A DNA stretch of 64,000 nt from assembly GCA_050248275.1 (NCBI GenBank), contig JBFWSR010000001.1, forward strand, positions 1 through 64,000, written 5' to 3'. Both the position numbers and the translations under genes were made by a program. The stretch is from CAILZL01 sp050248275 (lineage in GTDB: Bacteria; Pseudomonadota; Gammaproteobacteria; Steroidobacterales; Steroidobacteraceae). The notes below the pieces were generated by a model that was not told the origin of the DNA, did not search any database, and saw only the letters and a program-made list of their open reading frames with translations. Below are positions 17,131 through 26,947 of this stretch, piece by piece (the stretch's first letter is position 1; each line of letters begins with the position of its first letter).

Positions 17131-19581
17131 ATGAGCCGGAACTTAGTCATCGTTGAATCGCCCGCCAAGGCGAAAACCATCAAGAAATATCTGGGCAAGG
17201 ATTTTGAAGTTCTTGCTTCGTATGGTCACGTGCGCGATCTGGTGCCGAAGGAAGGCGCCGTCGATCCCGACAAGCAGTTCGCCATGCGTTATCAGTTGAT
17301 CGACAAGAACGAAAAGCATGTGCAGGCAATAACCCGCGCCATGAAAAAGGCCGATGCCCTGTATCTGGCGACCGACCCGGACCGCGAAGGCGAAGCGATT
17401 TCCTGGCATTTGTTGCAGGTATTGAAAGAGCAGCAGACGCTCGACAATAAAGCCGTGTATCGCGTCGCCTTCTATGAAATCACCCGTAATGCCATCCAGG
17501 AAGCCATCGCCCATCCGCGCGATGTCTCCAATGATTTGGTCAATGCGCAGCAGGCGCGGCGTGCGCTGGACTATCTGGTGGGCTTCAATTTGTCGCCCCT
17601 GCTATGGAAGAAGGCCGGGCTGCCCGGCGCCTCTGCCGGGCGCGTGCAAAGTCCGGCGCTGCGGCTGATCTGCGAGCGTGAAGAAGAAATCCTCAATTTC
17701 AAGCCGCGCGAGTATTGGACCATCGATGCCGACGCAGCCAGGGAAAATCATCAGTTCCCGGCGCGCCTGATCGAGTATCAGGGCAACAAGGTCGAGCAAT
17801 TCACGGTGACCGAAGCCGGTCAGGCTGCACAGGTCAAACAGACCATCGAAACGGCTGCCAGCGGCAAACTGACCGTCACCAACATTGACAAGAAACAGCG
17901 CAGACGCAATCCGTCACCGCCGTTCACCACTTCGACGCTGCAGCAGGAAGCCTCGCGCAAACTGGGTTTTGGCGCGCAGCGCACCATGCGGCTGGCGCAG
18001 CAACTCTATGAAGGCGTCGATTTTGGCGAAGGCGCCGTGGGTCTGATCACCTACATGCGTACCGACTCGGTGAATCTGGCTGCGGAAGCCGTGCAGGAAA
18101 TCCGTCAGGTTGTCGGGCAGCTATATGGCGACAAGGCCCTGCCCGATGCACCCCGCATCTACAAGACCAAGGCCAAGAATGCACAGGAAGCGCATGAAGC
18201 GGTGCGACCCACTTCGGCTGCCACCACTCCCGAACGGCTGGCAGGCAAGATCGACACCGATCTGCTCAAGCTTTACACCCTGATCTGGAAACGCACTGTC
18301 GCCAGCCAGATGGCCCCGGCGGTGTACGACACGGTGGCTGTGGATCTCATCCCCGGTCAGCAGAGCACGGCACGGGTCGCCGTACTGCGCGCCAATGGTT
18401 CGACCCTGGTCGAGCCCGGCTATCTGGCCGTGTACATCGAGGGCACGGACGATGTGGCGGAAGAAGACGATGACCGCATCCTGCCCGCCATGAAGACCGG
18501 CGATGTGCTGCAACTGCTCAACATCCGCACCGCCCAGCATTTCACCGAACCGCCACCGCGTTTCTCGGAAGCGAGTCTGGTCAAGGCGCTGGAAGAATTC
18601 GGCATTGGCCGGCCCTCCACGTACGCCAGCATCATTCAGACTTTGTTGGGCAAGAAATACTGTGAGCTGGATGCACGCCGATTTATTCCCACTGACCTGG
18701 GCAAGATCATCAATAAATTCTTGACCAGAAATTTCGAGCACTATGTCGATTACGGCTTCACCGCCAAGATGGAAGACGACCTCGACGAGATTGCCGATGG
18801 TCATGCCGAATGGATCCAGGTGCTGACACGCTTCTGGAAGGAATTCAAAACCCAGGTGGCGTCGGTCGATGAATCCGTCACCCGTGACGATGTCTCCGAA
18901 TCGCGTGAACTGGGCGCCGATCCGGTCACCGGCAAACCGATCTCGGTGCGCTACGGTCGCTTCGGACCTTTTGTGCAGTTGGGCACCAAGAACGATGCCG
19001 ACAAGCCCAAGTTCGCCAGCCTCAAGGCGACGCAACGCATGGATACCCTCACCCTGGCGGACGCGCTGGAGCTGTTCAAGATGCCGCGCACCCTGGGCCA
19101 GACTGCATCCGGTGAAACCGTAAAGGCGGCCATCGGCCGATTCGGGCCTTACGTGCAATACGGCGCCAAGAACTATGTGTCCATCAAGACCGACGATCCC
19201 TACACCATCGAGCTGCCGCGCGCACTGGAGCTGATTCGCGAAAAACAGGAACTGGACGCGAACCGGTTGATACTGGATTTCCCGGAAGACGGCATTCAGG
19301 TGCTGAATGGTCGCTACGGGCCGTACATCACCGACAAGGTGAAGAATGCCAAGATTCCCAAGGATCGCGATCCCAAGAGCCTGAGTCGCGAGGAATGCCG
19401 TGAGTTGCTGGCCGCTGCGCCGGTCCGGCCCAAGCGCGGCGCCTTCGGCAGACCGGCGGCAAAGACCGCTGCCAAGACTGCGACCGAGGAAACGCCCGCC
19501 AAGGCCAAATCCGCCCCCGCCAAAAAAGCGGTGACCAAAACGGCGCGCGTAAAAACCGTCAAACGCAAGACAACGACTTGA
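17131..19581 (+). CDS. topA: DNA topoisomerase I (type IA)
   Basis: 816 residues. Relaxes negative supercoils. TOPRIM domain at the N-terminus (VIVESPAKAKTIKKYLG; acidic triad ATDPDREGEAIS), core with active Tyr308 in LITYMRTDSVNLA. After about residue 590 come three GRFGP/GRYGP-type C-terminal repeats (RYGRFGPFVQLGT, IGRFGPYVQYGAKN, LNGRYGPYITD). The Cys4 zinc ribbons of the E. coli enzyme are absent, and the protein ends in a lysine/alanine-rich tail of about 45 residues, a combination seen in other proteobacterial lineages. ATG 17131 overlaps a TGAG; own terminator upstream indicates its own promoter. Confidence 0.97.
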   Translation: MSRNLVIVESPAKAKTIKKYLGKDFEVLASYGHVRDLVPKEGAVDPDKQFAMRYQLIDKNEKHVQAITRAMKKADALYLATDPDREGEAISWHLLQVLKEQQTLDNKAVYRVAFYEITRNAIQEAIAHPRDVSNDLVNAQQARRALDYLVGFNLSPLLWKKAGLPGASAGRVQSPALRLICEREEEILNFKPREYWTIDADAARENHQFPARLIEYQGNKVEQFTVTEAGQAAQVKQTIETAASGKLTVTNIDKKQRRRNPSPPFTTSTLQQEASRKLGFGAQRTMRLAQQLYEGVDFGEGAVGLITYMRTDSVNLAAEAVQEIRQVVGQLYGDKALPDAPRIYKTKAKNAQEAHEAVRPTSAATTPERLAGKIDTDLLKLYTLIWKRTVASQMAPAVYDTVAVDLIPGQQSTARVAVLRANGSTLVEPGYLAVYIEGTDDVAEEDDDRILPAMKTGDVLQLLNIRTAQHFTEPPPRFSEASLVKALEEFGIGRPSTYASIIQTLLGKKYCELDARRFIPTDLGKIINKFLTRNFEHYVDYGFTAKMEDDLDEIADGHAEWIQVLTRFWKEFKTQVASVDESVTRDDVSESRELGADPVTGKPISVRYGRFGPFVQLGTKNDADKPKFASLKATQRMDTLTLADALELFKMPRTLGQTASGETVKAAIGRFGPYVQYGAKNYVSIKTDDPYTIELPRALELIREKQELDANRLILDFPEDGIQVLNGRYGPYITDKVKNAKIPKDRDPKSLSREECRELLAAAPVRPKRGAFGRPAAKTAAKTATEETPAKAKSAPAKKAVTKTARVKTVKRKTTT

Positions 19582-19706
19582 GGCCGCACACTTCGATGCT
19601 GAAACAGTGCTAAGCAGTACTTTTTCAGCAAATTGTTGAGCCACTCCCGCGACCGGACCGGAGTCTCGATGGAGAGGTGTGGCTTCTACCGTAAGGAGTA
19701 TCCCGC

Positions 19707-19814
19707 GTGGCGCAATCAGACAAAGCCATCGACCATTGGCCAAACGAGTTACGCCTGAAGCGCCGTGGGAACAGACATGCTGCCCCTCAACAAGATACAA
19801 GCCATGATTGGTAA
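19707..19814 (+). CDS. Short ORF with strong ribosome site overlapping the hemF start
   Basis: GTG 19707 stands 8 bases after a perfect AAGGAG (19693-19698) and opens a 35-codon frame (VAQSDKAIDHWPNELRLKRR...) ending TAA 19812-19814, 11 bases inside hemF as started here. hemF itself has no good ribosome site, so this may be a leader that delivers ribosomes to hemF. The start SDKAIDHWPNELRLKR faintly recalls the opening of DUF971-type proteins, so a decayed gene is the alternative. Confidence 0.4.
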   Translation: MAQSDKAIDHWPNELRLKRRGNRHAAPQQDTSHDW

Positions 19815-20730
19815 TGTTCCAGACACCAATACGGTCATCGCCTACCTGCGCCGGCTGCATGACCAGATCACCGACGGCATCGAACGGATAGATGGCGGCG
19901 ATTTCCGTTGCGACGTCTGGAAGCGTCCGGAAGGCGGCGGCGGCGAAAGCCGCGTGCTGGCCCAAGGCAATGTCTTCGAACAGGCAGGCATCAACTTTTC
20001 GCATGTGGTTGGCGCGCAATTGCCGCCTTCCGCCACCGCATCCCGTCCCGAACTGGCCGGCGCCAGCTGGGCGGCCACCGGCATTTCGCTGGTGATCCAT
20101 CCGCGCAACCCCTACATTCCGACCACGCATGCCAATGTACGGTTCTTCATGGCCGAGAAGCCCGGCATGGCTCCCGTATGGTGGTTTGGCGGCGGCTTCG
20201 ATCTCACGCCCTACTATCCCTTCGATGAAGACGTGCTGCACTGGCATCGCACTGCGCAACAGGCCTGCGCACCGTTTGGCGCAGAGGTGTATGCAAGGTA
20301 CAAAGCCGAGTGCGACAAGTATTTTTTCCTGAAACATCGCAACGAAACCCGCGGTATCGGCGGTCTGTTCTTCGATGACCTGAACCAGTGGGGCTTCGAA
20401 CGCAGCTTCGCCTTCCAGCAAAGCGTGGGCGATCACTTCCTGGATGCCTATTTGCCCATCGTCGAACGCCGCAAGGACATGGCCTACGGTGAACGCGAAC
20501 GGCAATTCCAGCTATATCGACGCGGCCGCTATGTTGAATTCAATCTGGTCTACGACCGCGGCACCCTGTTCGGTCTGCAATCCAATGGCCGCACCGAATC
20601 CATCCTGATGTCCATGCCGCCGCTGGTGCGCTGGGAATACGATTACAAGCCCGAGGCCGGATCGGCCGAAGCCAGGCTGTATGACTATCTCAAACCACGC
20701 GACTGGCTGACGGCAATGGACAAGCAATAA
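19804..20730 (+). CDS. hemF: Oxygen-dependent coproporphyrinogen-III oxidase
   Basis: 308 residues from ATG 19804 (E. coli enzyme 299). GTG 19765 and ATG 19777 are in-frame alternatives, none with a strong ribosome site. Converts coproporphyrinogen III to protoporphyrinogen IX with O2. Family blocks: GGGGESRVLAQGNVFEQAG, NFSHV, ASRPELAGASWAATGIS, HPRNPYIPTTHANVRFF, PVWWFGGGFDLTPYYPF, and YVEFNLVYDRGTLFGLQ. In many gammaproteobacteria tsaC separates topA and hemF; here only a short ORF does. Presence implies aerobic heme synthesis. Confidence 0.97.
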   Translation: MIGNVPDTNTVIAYLRRLHDQITDGIERIDGGDFRCDVWKRPEGGGGESRVLAQGNVFEQAGINFSHVVGAQLPPSATASRPELAGASWAATGISLVIHPRNPYIPTTHANVRFFMAEKPGMAPVWWFGGGFDLTPYYPFDEDVLHWHRTAQQACAPFGAEVYARYKAECDKYFFLKHRNETRGIGGLFFDDLNQWGFERSFAFQQSVGDHFLDAYLPIVERRKDMAYGERERQFQLYRRGRYVEFNLVYDRGTLFGLQSNGRTESILMSMPPLVRWEYDYKPEAGSAEARLYDYLKPRDWLTAMDKQ

Positions 20731-20796
20731 AACCCGGGCAGACACACTGGTCTACCCCTACTACACTGGCGCCCCTTTGATCATTCACGGGCGCTT

Positions 20797-21648
20797 GTGA
20801 ATTACCGCCACTCCTTCCATGCCGGCAATTTTGCGGATGTGCACAAGCACGTCACGCTGCTGACGGTGCTCGACTATCTGCTGCAGAAACCCAAGCCGCT
20901 GTGCTATCTGGATACCCACGCGGGACGCGGCGAATACGATCTGCGCAGCGACGACGCCGAACGCGGCCATGAATGGCAGAACGGCATTGGCCGCATCTTT
21001 CAGATGCAATTCAACGCGCCGCCGCTCAAACGTTATCTCGAAGTCATACACAAGGCGCAGCAAGGTGCGGGCAGCCTGCACTGTTATCCCGGCTCGCCGC
21101 TGATCGCCACCCATGTACTGCGCGATGTCGATCGCCGCGTGTTCATCGAAAAGCAGGCAGAAGAATGCCTGGCATTGCGCAAGCTGCTGCGCCAGCCGCA
21201 ACACCACATCAGCAACACCACCGTCGATGACAGCGATGGCTATCGCGCGTTGAACACCTACCTGCCACCCAGGGAAAAACGCGGGCTGGTGCTGATTGAT
21301 CCGCCTTTCGAGGAAGCCGATGAATTCAAGCAACTGGAACAGGCGCTGCTATTCGCCGCCGAACGCTGGCCCACCGGCGTTTACTGCTTGTGGTATCCGC
21401 TCAAGGCGGGCGGACTGGTGAATCCCTTTTATGCAGCGCTGAAACGCAGCGGTCTGCGCAAGCTGTTGCTGGCAGAACTGTCGGTGCGTCCCGCCGATAC
21501 GCCCTTGGGCCTGAATGGCTCCGGCATGCTGATCATGAACCCGCCCTGGCAATTGGATGTGGCGCTGCGCACCGCCTATGCCGAACTGCTGCCGGCACTG
21601 GCGCCAGCCACCGGCAGCCAGCGCGTGGAATGGCTGACGCGCGAGTGA
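20797..21648 (+). CDS. rlmJ: 23S rRNA (adenine-2030-N6)-methyltransferase
   Basis: 283 residues from GTG 20797. Starts MNYRHSFHAGNFADVHKHV, the hallmark of RlmJ, then SAM-site CYLDTHAGRGEYDL and catalytic motif LIDPPFEEADEF (DPPF, N6-adenine methyltransferase type). Modifies A2030 of 23S rRNA. Separate promoter likely in the 66-base gap after hemF. Confidence 0.96.
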   Translation: MNYRHSFHAGNFADVHKHVTLLTVLDYLLQKPKPLCYLDTHAGRGEYDLRSDDAERGHEWQNGIGRIFQMQFNAPPLKRYLEVIHKAQQGAGSLHCYPGSPLIATHVLRDVDRRVFIEKQAEECLALRKLLRQPQHHISNTTVDDSDGYRALNTYLPPREKRGLVLIDPPFEEADEFKQLEQALLFAAERWPTGVYCLWYPLKAGGLVNPFYAALKRSGLRKLLLAELSVRPADTPLGLNGSGMLIMNPPWQLDVALRTAYAELLPALAPATGSQRVEWLTRE

Positions 21649-21839
21649 CTCGCAGTCCGCACTCGCAACCGTGACAGATTTAGGAAAAATCCCTACATCC
21701 TGTTCAAGTAACGACGCAGGCAGTCGTTAACTTCCTCAACTGTAGCCCCTGGCATCGACGGCCGCCAACGCATGAACCGTGGCCCATGTAAACAAGACTC
21801 GCAGCAACCGCTGTGGACACAAACCTCAGGATCAGCCTC

Positions 21840-23765
21840 ATGTCCGATACCTTAGAGCGACTCATCCAACCCGGCATCCGCATGATGCAGCAGTTGCGTC
21901 TGCCGGCGAAGTTCCTGCTCATCAGTACCGCCTTCATGGTGCCGCTGGGCATCACGCTGTATGCAGTGGTGCATTACGCGAATGTCGGCATCGAAGCAGC
22001 CAACAGCGAACGGCAAGGCACCGCCTATCTCAAGCATATGAACCAGTTGCTGAACCGTATCGTGTCGGCACGCAGCGCAAATGCTCAACTTACTCTCAGC
22101 AGGGAAATGCTGGCCTTGCAGCAGCAGGCCAAAGAAGATCACGACGCACTCAAGGTACAGGCATCACTGGCCACCCTCGAGCAGACAGCCACCAGCCAGG
22201 AATCCATTGCGCAACTGCTGGATCTGTATGGCACCGTTGGCGATAACTCCAGTCTGATTCTCGATCCGGATCTCGACTCGTATTACACGATGACTGTGGC
22301 CGTCGATTACGGCCCGAAGCTGGTCGACGCCTCGGCATTGCTGGGACAGCGCCTTGCCAGTCTCAGATCCGCCAACACCGCCACACCGCAACTCACTGCC
22401 GACATTCGTTATCTGGCCAACCGCCTCGAAAGTCTGCAAAGCAACGCGCAGCAGTCATTACGTCGCGCCGCGCAAGCCAACCCGGGCATTGCCACGCGAC
22501 TGGACAATCAGGAGTGGCAGCAGGCCGTAGCAAAACTGCTTGCGCTGGCCAATGCCGCCGAAGCCGGCAGCATTTCCGACACAGAGGTGCAGATAGCCAG
22601 TGTCGCGGCAGCAGCCAGCGAACAATCATTGCAGATGACCAATACCAGCAAGGAAGTGTTGGATGAACTGCTGTCGAAACGCATTGACGGTCTCAGCGGA
22701 CGCCGCAACTTTTTCCTGTTGCTCAGTTGCGGCTGTCTGCTGGTTTCCGCCTACCTGATCACCAGTTTTTATCTGTGCAACCTGCGTGGTTTCAGCGCGC
22801 TGGTGACACGCATGCAGAAACTGGCCAATGGCGACCTCACCGTCAATTATCCGGCTCGCGGTGGCGATGAAATCGGCGTGCTGATCGACGCCTTCAATGA
22901 CAGTCGCGCGCAGTTACAAGTACTGGTGGAACGCATCCGTCATGCCGCCGATACCATCAGTACGGCCGGTCAGGAAATTGCCGCCGCCAACATGGATCTG
23001 GCGCAGCGCGGTTCGACCCAATCCGCCGTAATCGGCGAGACGGCCGAACGCGTCAAGCACATCGCTGAAAAAGTGCAGGCCAATCTTGATGGCTCAAGCA
23101 ACGCCAACCACATCGCTGAAAGCGCCTTTCACGCGGCAGAACACGGCAAGACGGTAGTCGATAATGTGGTGACCACCATGGATGCGATGACCGGCTCATC
23201 CCGGCGCATCGGCGCCATCATCGATGTCATCAACGAGATCGCCTTCCAGACCAACCTGCTGGCATTGAATGCCGCGGTGGAAGCGGCACGCGCCGGCGAA
23301 CAGGGCCGCGGCTTCGCAGTGGTCGCCGGCGAGGTGCGACATCTGGCGCAGCGTTGCGCCACGGCTGCCAACGAAATCACGCAATTGATCAAGGCCTCCG
23401 TGGACGATGTGGACAAAGGCGTGAACCAGGTCGCCAAGGCGGGCGCCTCCATGGACGAAATTCTGGGTTCGGTGCGCAGTGTTTCCAACATCATGGGTGA
23501 AATGGCCACGGCCAGCAGAACCCAGGCGGATGCCATTCTGGTGGTCGATAAAGCGGTCAGCCGCATTGATGACGATGCACAGCAGAACGCTGCACTGGTG
23601 GAAGAAACCGCCGCCGCTGCCGATCTACTGCGCGAACAGGTGTCAGTGCTGATGGAATCGGTTGGTCACTTCACTCTGGGTTCGACACGAAGCGACAGCA
23701 TGCCCGTCACTTTCAGTCACCACCCCGCCCACGCTCAGCCAGATCGTTTTGAACAGGCGGCCTGA
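21840..23765 (+). CDS. Methyl-accepting chemotaxis protein
   Basis: 641 residues from ATG 21840 (AGGA upstream; a GTG nine codons earlier is possible). First membrane segment about residues 27-50 (FLLISTAFMVPLGITLYAVV), a periplasmic helical sensor of ~250 residues with no named fold visible, second segment near 300 (FFLLLSCGCLLVSAYLITSF), HAMP (RMQKLANGDLTVNYPARGGD), and the signalling tip EIAFQTNLLALNAAVEAARA followed by GFAVVAGEVRHLAQR. No C-terminal pentapeptide tether for CheR. Ligand unknown. No che or fla genes nearby. Confidence 0.94.
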   Translation: MSDTLERLIQPGIRMMQQLRLPAKFLLISTAFMVPLGITLYAVVHYANVGIEAANSERQGTAYLKHMNQLLNRIVSARSANAQLTLSREMLALQQQAKEDHDALKVQASLATLEQTATSQESIAQLLDLYGTVGDNSSLILDPDLDSYYTMTVAVDYGPKLVDASALLGQRLASLRSANTATPQLTADIRYLANRLESLQSNAQQSLRRAAQANPGIATRLDNQEWQQAVAKLLALANAAEAGSISDTEVQIASVAAAASEQSLQMTNTSKEVLDELLSKRIDGLSGRRNFFLLLSCGCLLVSAYLITSFYLCNLRGFSALVTRMQKLANGDLTVNYPARGGDEIGVLIDAFNDSRAQLQVLVERIRHAADTISTAGQEIAAANMDLAQRGSTQSAVIGETAERVKHIAEKVQANLDGSSNANHIAESAFHAAEHGKTVVDNVVTTMDAMTGSSRRIGAIIDVINEIAFQTNLLALNAAVEAARAGEQGRGFAVVAGEVRHLAQRCATAANEITQLIKASVDDVDKGVNQVAKAGASMDEILGSVRSVSNIMGEMATASRTQADAILVVDKAVSRIDDDAQQNAALVEETAAAADLLREQVSVLMESVGHFTLGSTRSDSMPVTFSHHPAHAQPDRFEQAA

Positions 23766-23886
23766 ACATACCGACCCAGGTTCCTGAGCACGCCGCGCGA
23801 CCTGCAACTGGCCGCGCAGGTCATGGCATGGGTCGTTTCCCGCACATGGCGATTGAGGTATAAGGATCGTCTGTCAACGACGGTCC

Positions 23887-24906
23887 GTGACTACCATGCA
23901 AGACGATGTGCCGGGCAATTTTCCACTGACGCGCATGCGGCGCATGCGCCGTGACGATTTCTCACGGCGCATGATGCGCGAAACCACGCTCACCGCCGCC
24001 AACTTCATCTGGCCGGTGTTCGTCATTGAAGGCCGGCAGCAACGTGAAGCAGTTCCCTCGATGCCGGGCGTGGAACGCATGAGCATCGATGTGTTGCTGC
24101 ATGAAGCCGAAGAATTGTTGGAATTGGGCATTCCCGCCATCGCCCTGTTTCCCGTGACCGCCCCCGATGCCAAGAGTGACGATGGCCGTGCCGCCTGGGA
24201 TGAACAGGGTCTGGCGCAACGCGCCGTGCGCGCACTGAAAAAACACCTGCCGGAGCTGGGCGTCATCACCGATGTGGCGCTGGACCCGTTCACCTCGCAC
24301 GGCCAGGATGGACTGATCGACGCAAACGGTTACGTACTCAACGATGAAACTGTCGATGCGCTGGTCAAGCAGGCGCTGTCGCATGCCGAAGCCGGCGCCG
24401 ACATCGTCGCGCCCAGCGACATGATGGATGGCCGCATCGGCGCGATACGCGAAGCGCTGGAATCGGCCGGTCATATTCATACGCGCATCCTGGCTTACTC
24501 GGCGAAATACGCTTCGAGCTACTACGGCCCGTTCCGCGATGCCGTGGGCTCGGCCGCCAGTCTCGGCAAGAGCAACAAATACAGTTACCAGATGGACCCG
24601 GCCAACAGCGATGAAGCGCTGCGCGAAGTCGCACTGGATCTGCAGGAAGGCGCCGACATGGTGATGGTGAAACCCGCTCTGCCTTATCTGGACATCCTGC
24701 GCCGCGTGAAGCAGCACTTCGGCGTGCCGACCTATGCCTATCAGGTCAGCGGCGAGTACGCGATGCTGATGGCTGCCGCACAGAACGGCTGGCTGGATGA
24801 ACGTGCCGCGGTGCTGGAAGCATTGCTGTCCATTCGCCGCGCCGGTGCCGATGGCATCCTCACCTACTTCGCCAAGCGCGCCGCGCGCTGGCTGCACGCA
24901 AGCTAG
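23887..24906 (+). CDS. hemB: Delta-aminolevulinic acid dehydratase (porphobilinogen synthase)
   Basis: 339 residues from GTG 23887; ATG 23896 is an alternative, and neither has an obvious ribosome site. Joins two ALA molecules to porphobilinogen. Active-site lysines are Lys207 (AYSAKYASSYYGPFRDA) and Lys262 (VMVKPALPYLDIL). The metal loop reads VALDPFTSHGQDG: the zinc-binding cysteines of the E. coli type are replaced by Asp, so this is the Mg-dependent, Pseudomonas-type enzyme. An Arg-rich N-terminus (RMRRMRRDDFSRRM) is typical. aroE follows by 8 bases. Confidence 0.97.
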   Translation: MTTMQDDVPGNFPLTRMRRMRRDDFSRRMMRETTLTAANFIWPVFVIEGRQQREAVPSMPGVERMSIDVLLHEAEELLELGIPAIALFPVTAPDAKSDDGRAAWDEQGLAQRAVRALKKHLPELGVITDVALDPFTSHGQDGLIDANGYVLNDETVDALVKQALSHAEAGADIVAPSDMMDGRIGAIREALESAGHIHTRILAYSAKYASSYYGPFRDAVGSAASLGKSNKYSYQMDPANSDEALREVALDLQEGADMVMVKPALPYLDILRRVKQHFGVPTYAYQVSGEYAMLMAAAQNGWLDERAAVLEALLSIRRAGADGILTYFAKRAARWLHAS

Positions 24907-24914
24907 GAAGGTTC

Positions 24915-25766
24915 ATGGACAACAAAACCATCGATCGCTATGCCGTCATCGGCTATCCGGTGAAACACAGCCGGTCGCCCTTCATTCATGCGATGTTCGC
25001 CAAGCAGACCGGACAGCAGCTCAGCTATCAGATGCTGGAAGTGCCGCCGGAATATCTGGCCACGGAGTTGCCGCGTTTTTTTGCGGAAGGCGGCAAGGGC
25101 CTGAATGTCACGGTGCCACACAAGCAGGCCGTGATCAGCATGGTGGAGTACCGCACGCCGCGCGCTGAATTCGCTGGCGCCATCAACACCATCATGATCC
25201 TGGAAGACGGCAAGCTGATGGGCGACAACACCGACGGCGTCGGCCTGCTGAACGACCTGAACAACAATCTCAAATTTGCACTGAAAGACAAACGCATATT
25301 GATGCTCGGCGCCGGCGGCGCGGCGCGCGGCGTACTGGCGCCGTTGCTGCAACAGCATCCCGCCGAACTGGTCATCGCCAATCGCAATGTCGAGCGTGCC
25401 GCAGCCTTGGCCAAAGAATTCCAGAGCCTTGGCGATCTCAAGGGCGTGAGCTTCAGCGATGTGGGCACTGCGTCATTCGACCTGATCATCAACGCCACTT
25501 CCGCCAGCCTGCAAGGCGAAATGCCCGGCGTGCCTGATGTCATCGTCGGCGTACAGACGCTGTGTTACGACATGGCCTACGGCAAGGATGACACGGTATT
25601 CACGCACTGGGCCAAACAGCTGGGCGCCGCCTATGCCGTGCAGGGCTGGGGCATGCTGGTGGAACAGGCGGCAGAAGCGTTCTTTCTGTGGCGCGGCATG
25701 CGGCCCGATACCATGCCGGTGCTGGTGGCATTGCAGAATCCGCCACCACCACGTTCCGCTTCCTGA
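24915..25766 (+). CDS. aroE: Shikimate dehydrogenase (NADP+)
   Basis: 283 residues. Reduces 3-dehydroshikimate in aromatic amino acid synthesis. Substrate site VIGYPVKHSRSPFIHAMF, catalytic Lys in NVTVPHKQAV and Asp in DNTDGVGLL; NADP loop MLGAGGAARGVLAPLL with NRNVERA following; C-terminal GWGMLVEQAAEAFFLWRG. ATG 24915 follows AGGAAGG. Eight bases after hemB, so probably co-transcribed with it. Confidence 0.97.
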   Translation: MDNKTIDRYAVIGYPVKHSRSPFIHAMFAKQTGQQLSYQMLEVPPEYLATELPRFFAEGGKGLNVTVPHKQAVISMVEYRTPRAEFAGAINTIMILEDGKLMGDNTDGVGLLNDLNNNLKFALKDKRILMLGAGGAARGVLAPLLQQHPAELVIANRNVERAAALAKEFQSLGDLKGVSFSDVGTASFDLIINATSASLQGEMPGVPDVIVGVQTLCYDMAYGKDDTVFTHWAKQLGAAYAVQGWGMLVEQAAEAFFLWRGMRPDTMPVLVALQNPPPPRSAS

Positions 25767-25840
25767 ACACCGCACAAACATCACGGCCCTGCGGCCCGTC
25801 CACGTAGAATGCGCGGCCATCACCTTCATCCTGGCTGTGC

Positions 25841-26947
25841 ATGTCCACCGATCAATTTACCGATCTCACGCTGGAAACCCTGTTCCGGCCATTCAGCGAA
25901 GGCTTGTTGGCCTGGCCCGAAGGCGGCGCGCTGTTCCTGCGCGCTCGCGATGGCGCGCCCCTGCACCAGCAGGCACTGCCCGGCCTGATCTGCGAACAAA
26001 CCTTCAAGCCGGATGCTGACGCACTGAAGCGTGCAGGGTTGAGCGTCAATCCATCGACAGATACCGCCGCGCCGCACATCTATCCGCTGGTGCTGGTGCT
26101 GCCACCCCGACAGCGCGATGAAGCGCGCGCACTGCTGGCGCGCGCCGTCTCGCTGACGCAAGCCGGTGGGCGTGTGCTTGCCTGCATCAGCAATAACGAA
26201 GGCGCGCGCTCCGGCGAAGCCGATCTGGAAAAGCTGGTGGGTCCGGTGAGCACGCTCAGCAAGCACAAGTGCCGGGTGTTCTGGAGTGCGCCGCTGCATG
26301 ATCAGGTTGATACTCACCTGCTGCAACAATGGCTGACGCTGGATGCAGTGCGACCCATCGGCGATGCACGCTTTGTCAGTCGTCCCGGCGTGTTTGCCTG
26401 GGATCGCATCGATCCGGCTTCGGTATTGTTGGCACAGCATCTGCCCAGGGAACTCAATGGCCGCGCAGCCGATCTCGGCGCGGGCTTTGGCTATCTGTCT
26501 GTCGAGCTGTTGAGCCGTTGCGCGGGTATCGCCGCCCTGGATGTCTACGAAGCCGAATCACGCGCGCTGGAACTGGCCAGACAAAATCTGTCGAACTTTG
26601 CGGCAGGCAAGTCGCCGTCCATTCCCATCCGGTATCACTGGCATGATGTCACCAGCGGCCTGCTGGGCGCTTACGATGTGATCGTCAGCAACCCGCCCTT
26701 TCATACGCAGAGTCGCGCCGATCGTCCCGACATCGGCCGACGTTTCATCAGCGCCGCGGCCGAAGCCTTGAATCCCGGCGGTTGTCTGTGGCTGGTCGCC
26801 AACCGGCATCTGCCCTATGAAGAAGTGCTGAACAGCAGTTTCGGACACACGCGCATCGTGGCGCAGCAGGATGGCTTCAAAATCGTCATGGCCACCAAGA
26901 CCGCCAGCGCGGTTCATAGACACGAACGCAGCAGATCGCGCCGATGA
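25841..26947 (+). CDS. Class I SAM-dependent methyltransferase of the RsmC/RlmG type
   Basis: 368 residues in two methyltransferase-like halves, as in RsmC and RlmG. The N-terminal half (about 1-190) lacks a SAM motif. The C-terminal half carries the SAM loop AADLGAGFGYLSVELL, acidic strand ALDVYEAES and catalytic motif VIVSNPPFHTQSRADRP (NPPF, typical for N2-guanine methylation of rRNA). Likely target is a guanine in 16S (G1207) or 23S (G1835) rRNA; I cannot decide between them. Its last four bases overlap the rsuA start (ATGA). Confidence 0.88.
   Translation: MSTDQFTDLTLETLFRPFSEGLLAWPEGGALFLRARDGAPLHQQALPGLICEQTFKPDADALKRAGLSVNPSTDTAAPHIYPLVLVLPPRQRDEARALLARAVSLTQAGGRVLACISNNEGARSGEADLEKLVGPVSTLSKHKCRVFWSAPLHDQVDTHLLQQWLTLDAVRPIGDARFVSRPGVFAWDRIDPASVLLAQHLPRELNGRAADLGAGFGYLSVELLSRCAGIAALDVYEAESRALELARQNLSNFAAGKSPSIPIRYHWHDVTSGLLGAYDVIVSNPPFHTQSRADRPDIGRRFISAAAEALNPGGCLWLVANRHLPYEEVLNSSFGHTRIVAQQDGFKIVMATKTASAVHRHERSRSRR

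Noticed and set aside
18121..20505. 794-codon minus-strand open frame across topA and hemF
   Set aside because: It is antisense to two clear, conserved genes; the open frame comes from their codon composition, has no ribosome site, and its translation has no recognisable domain.
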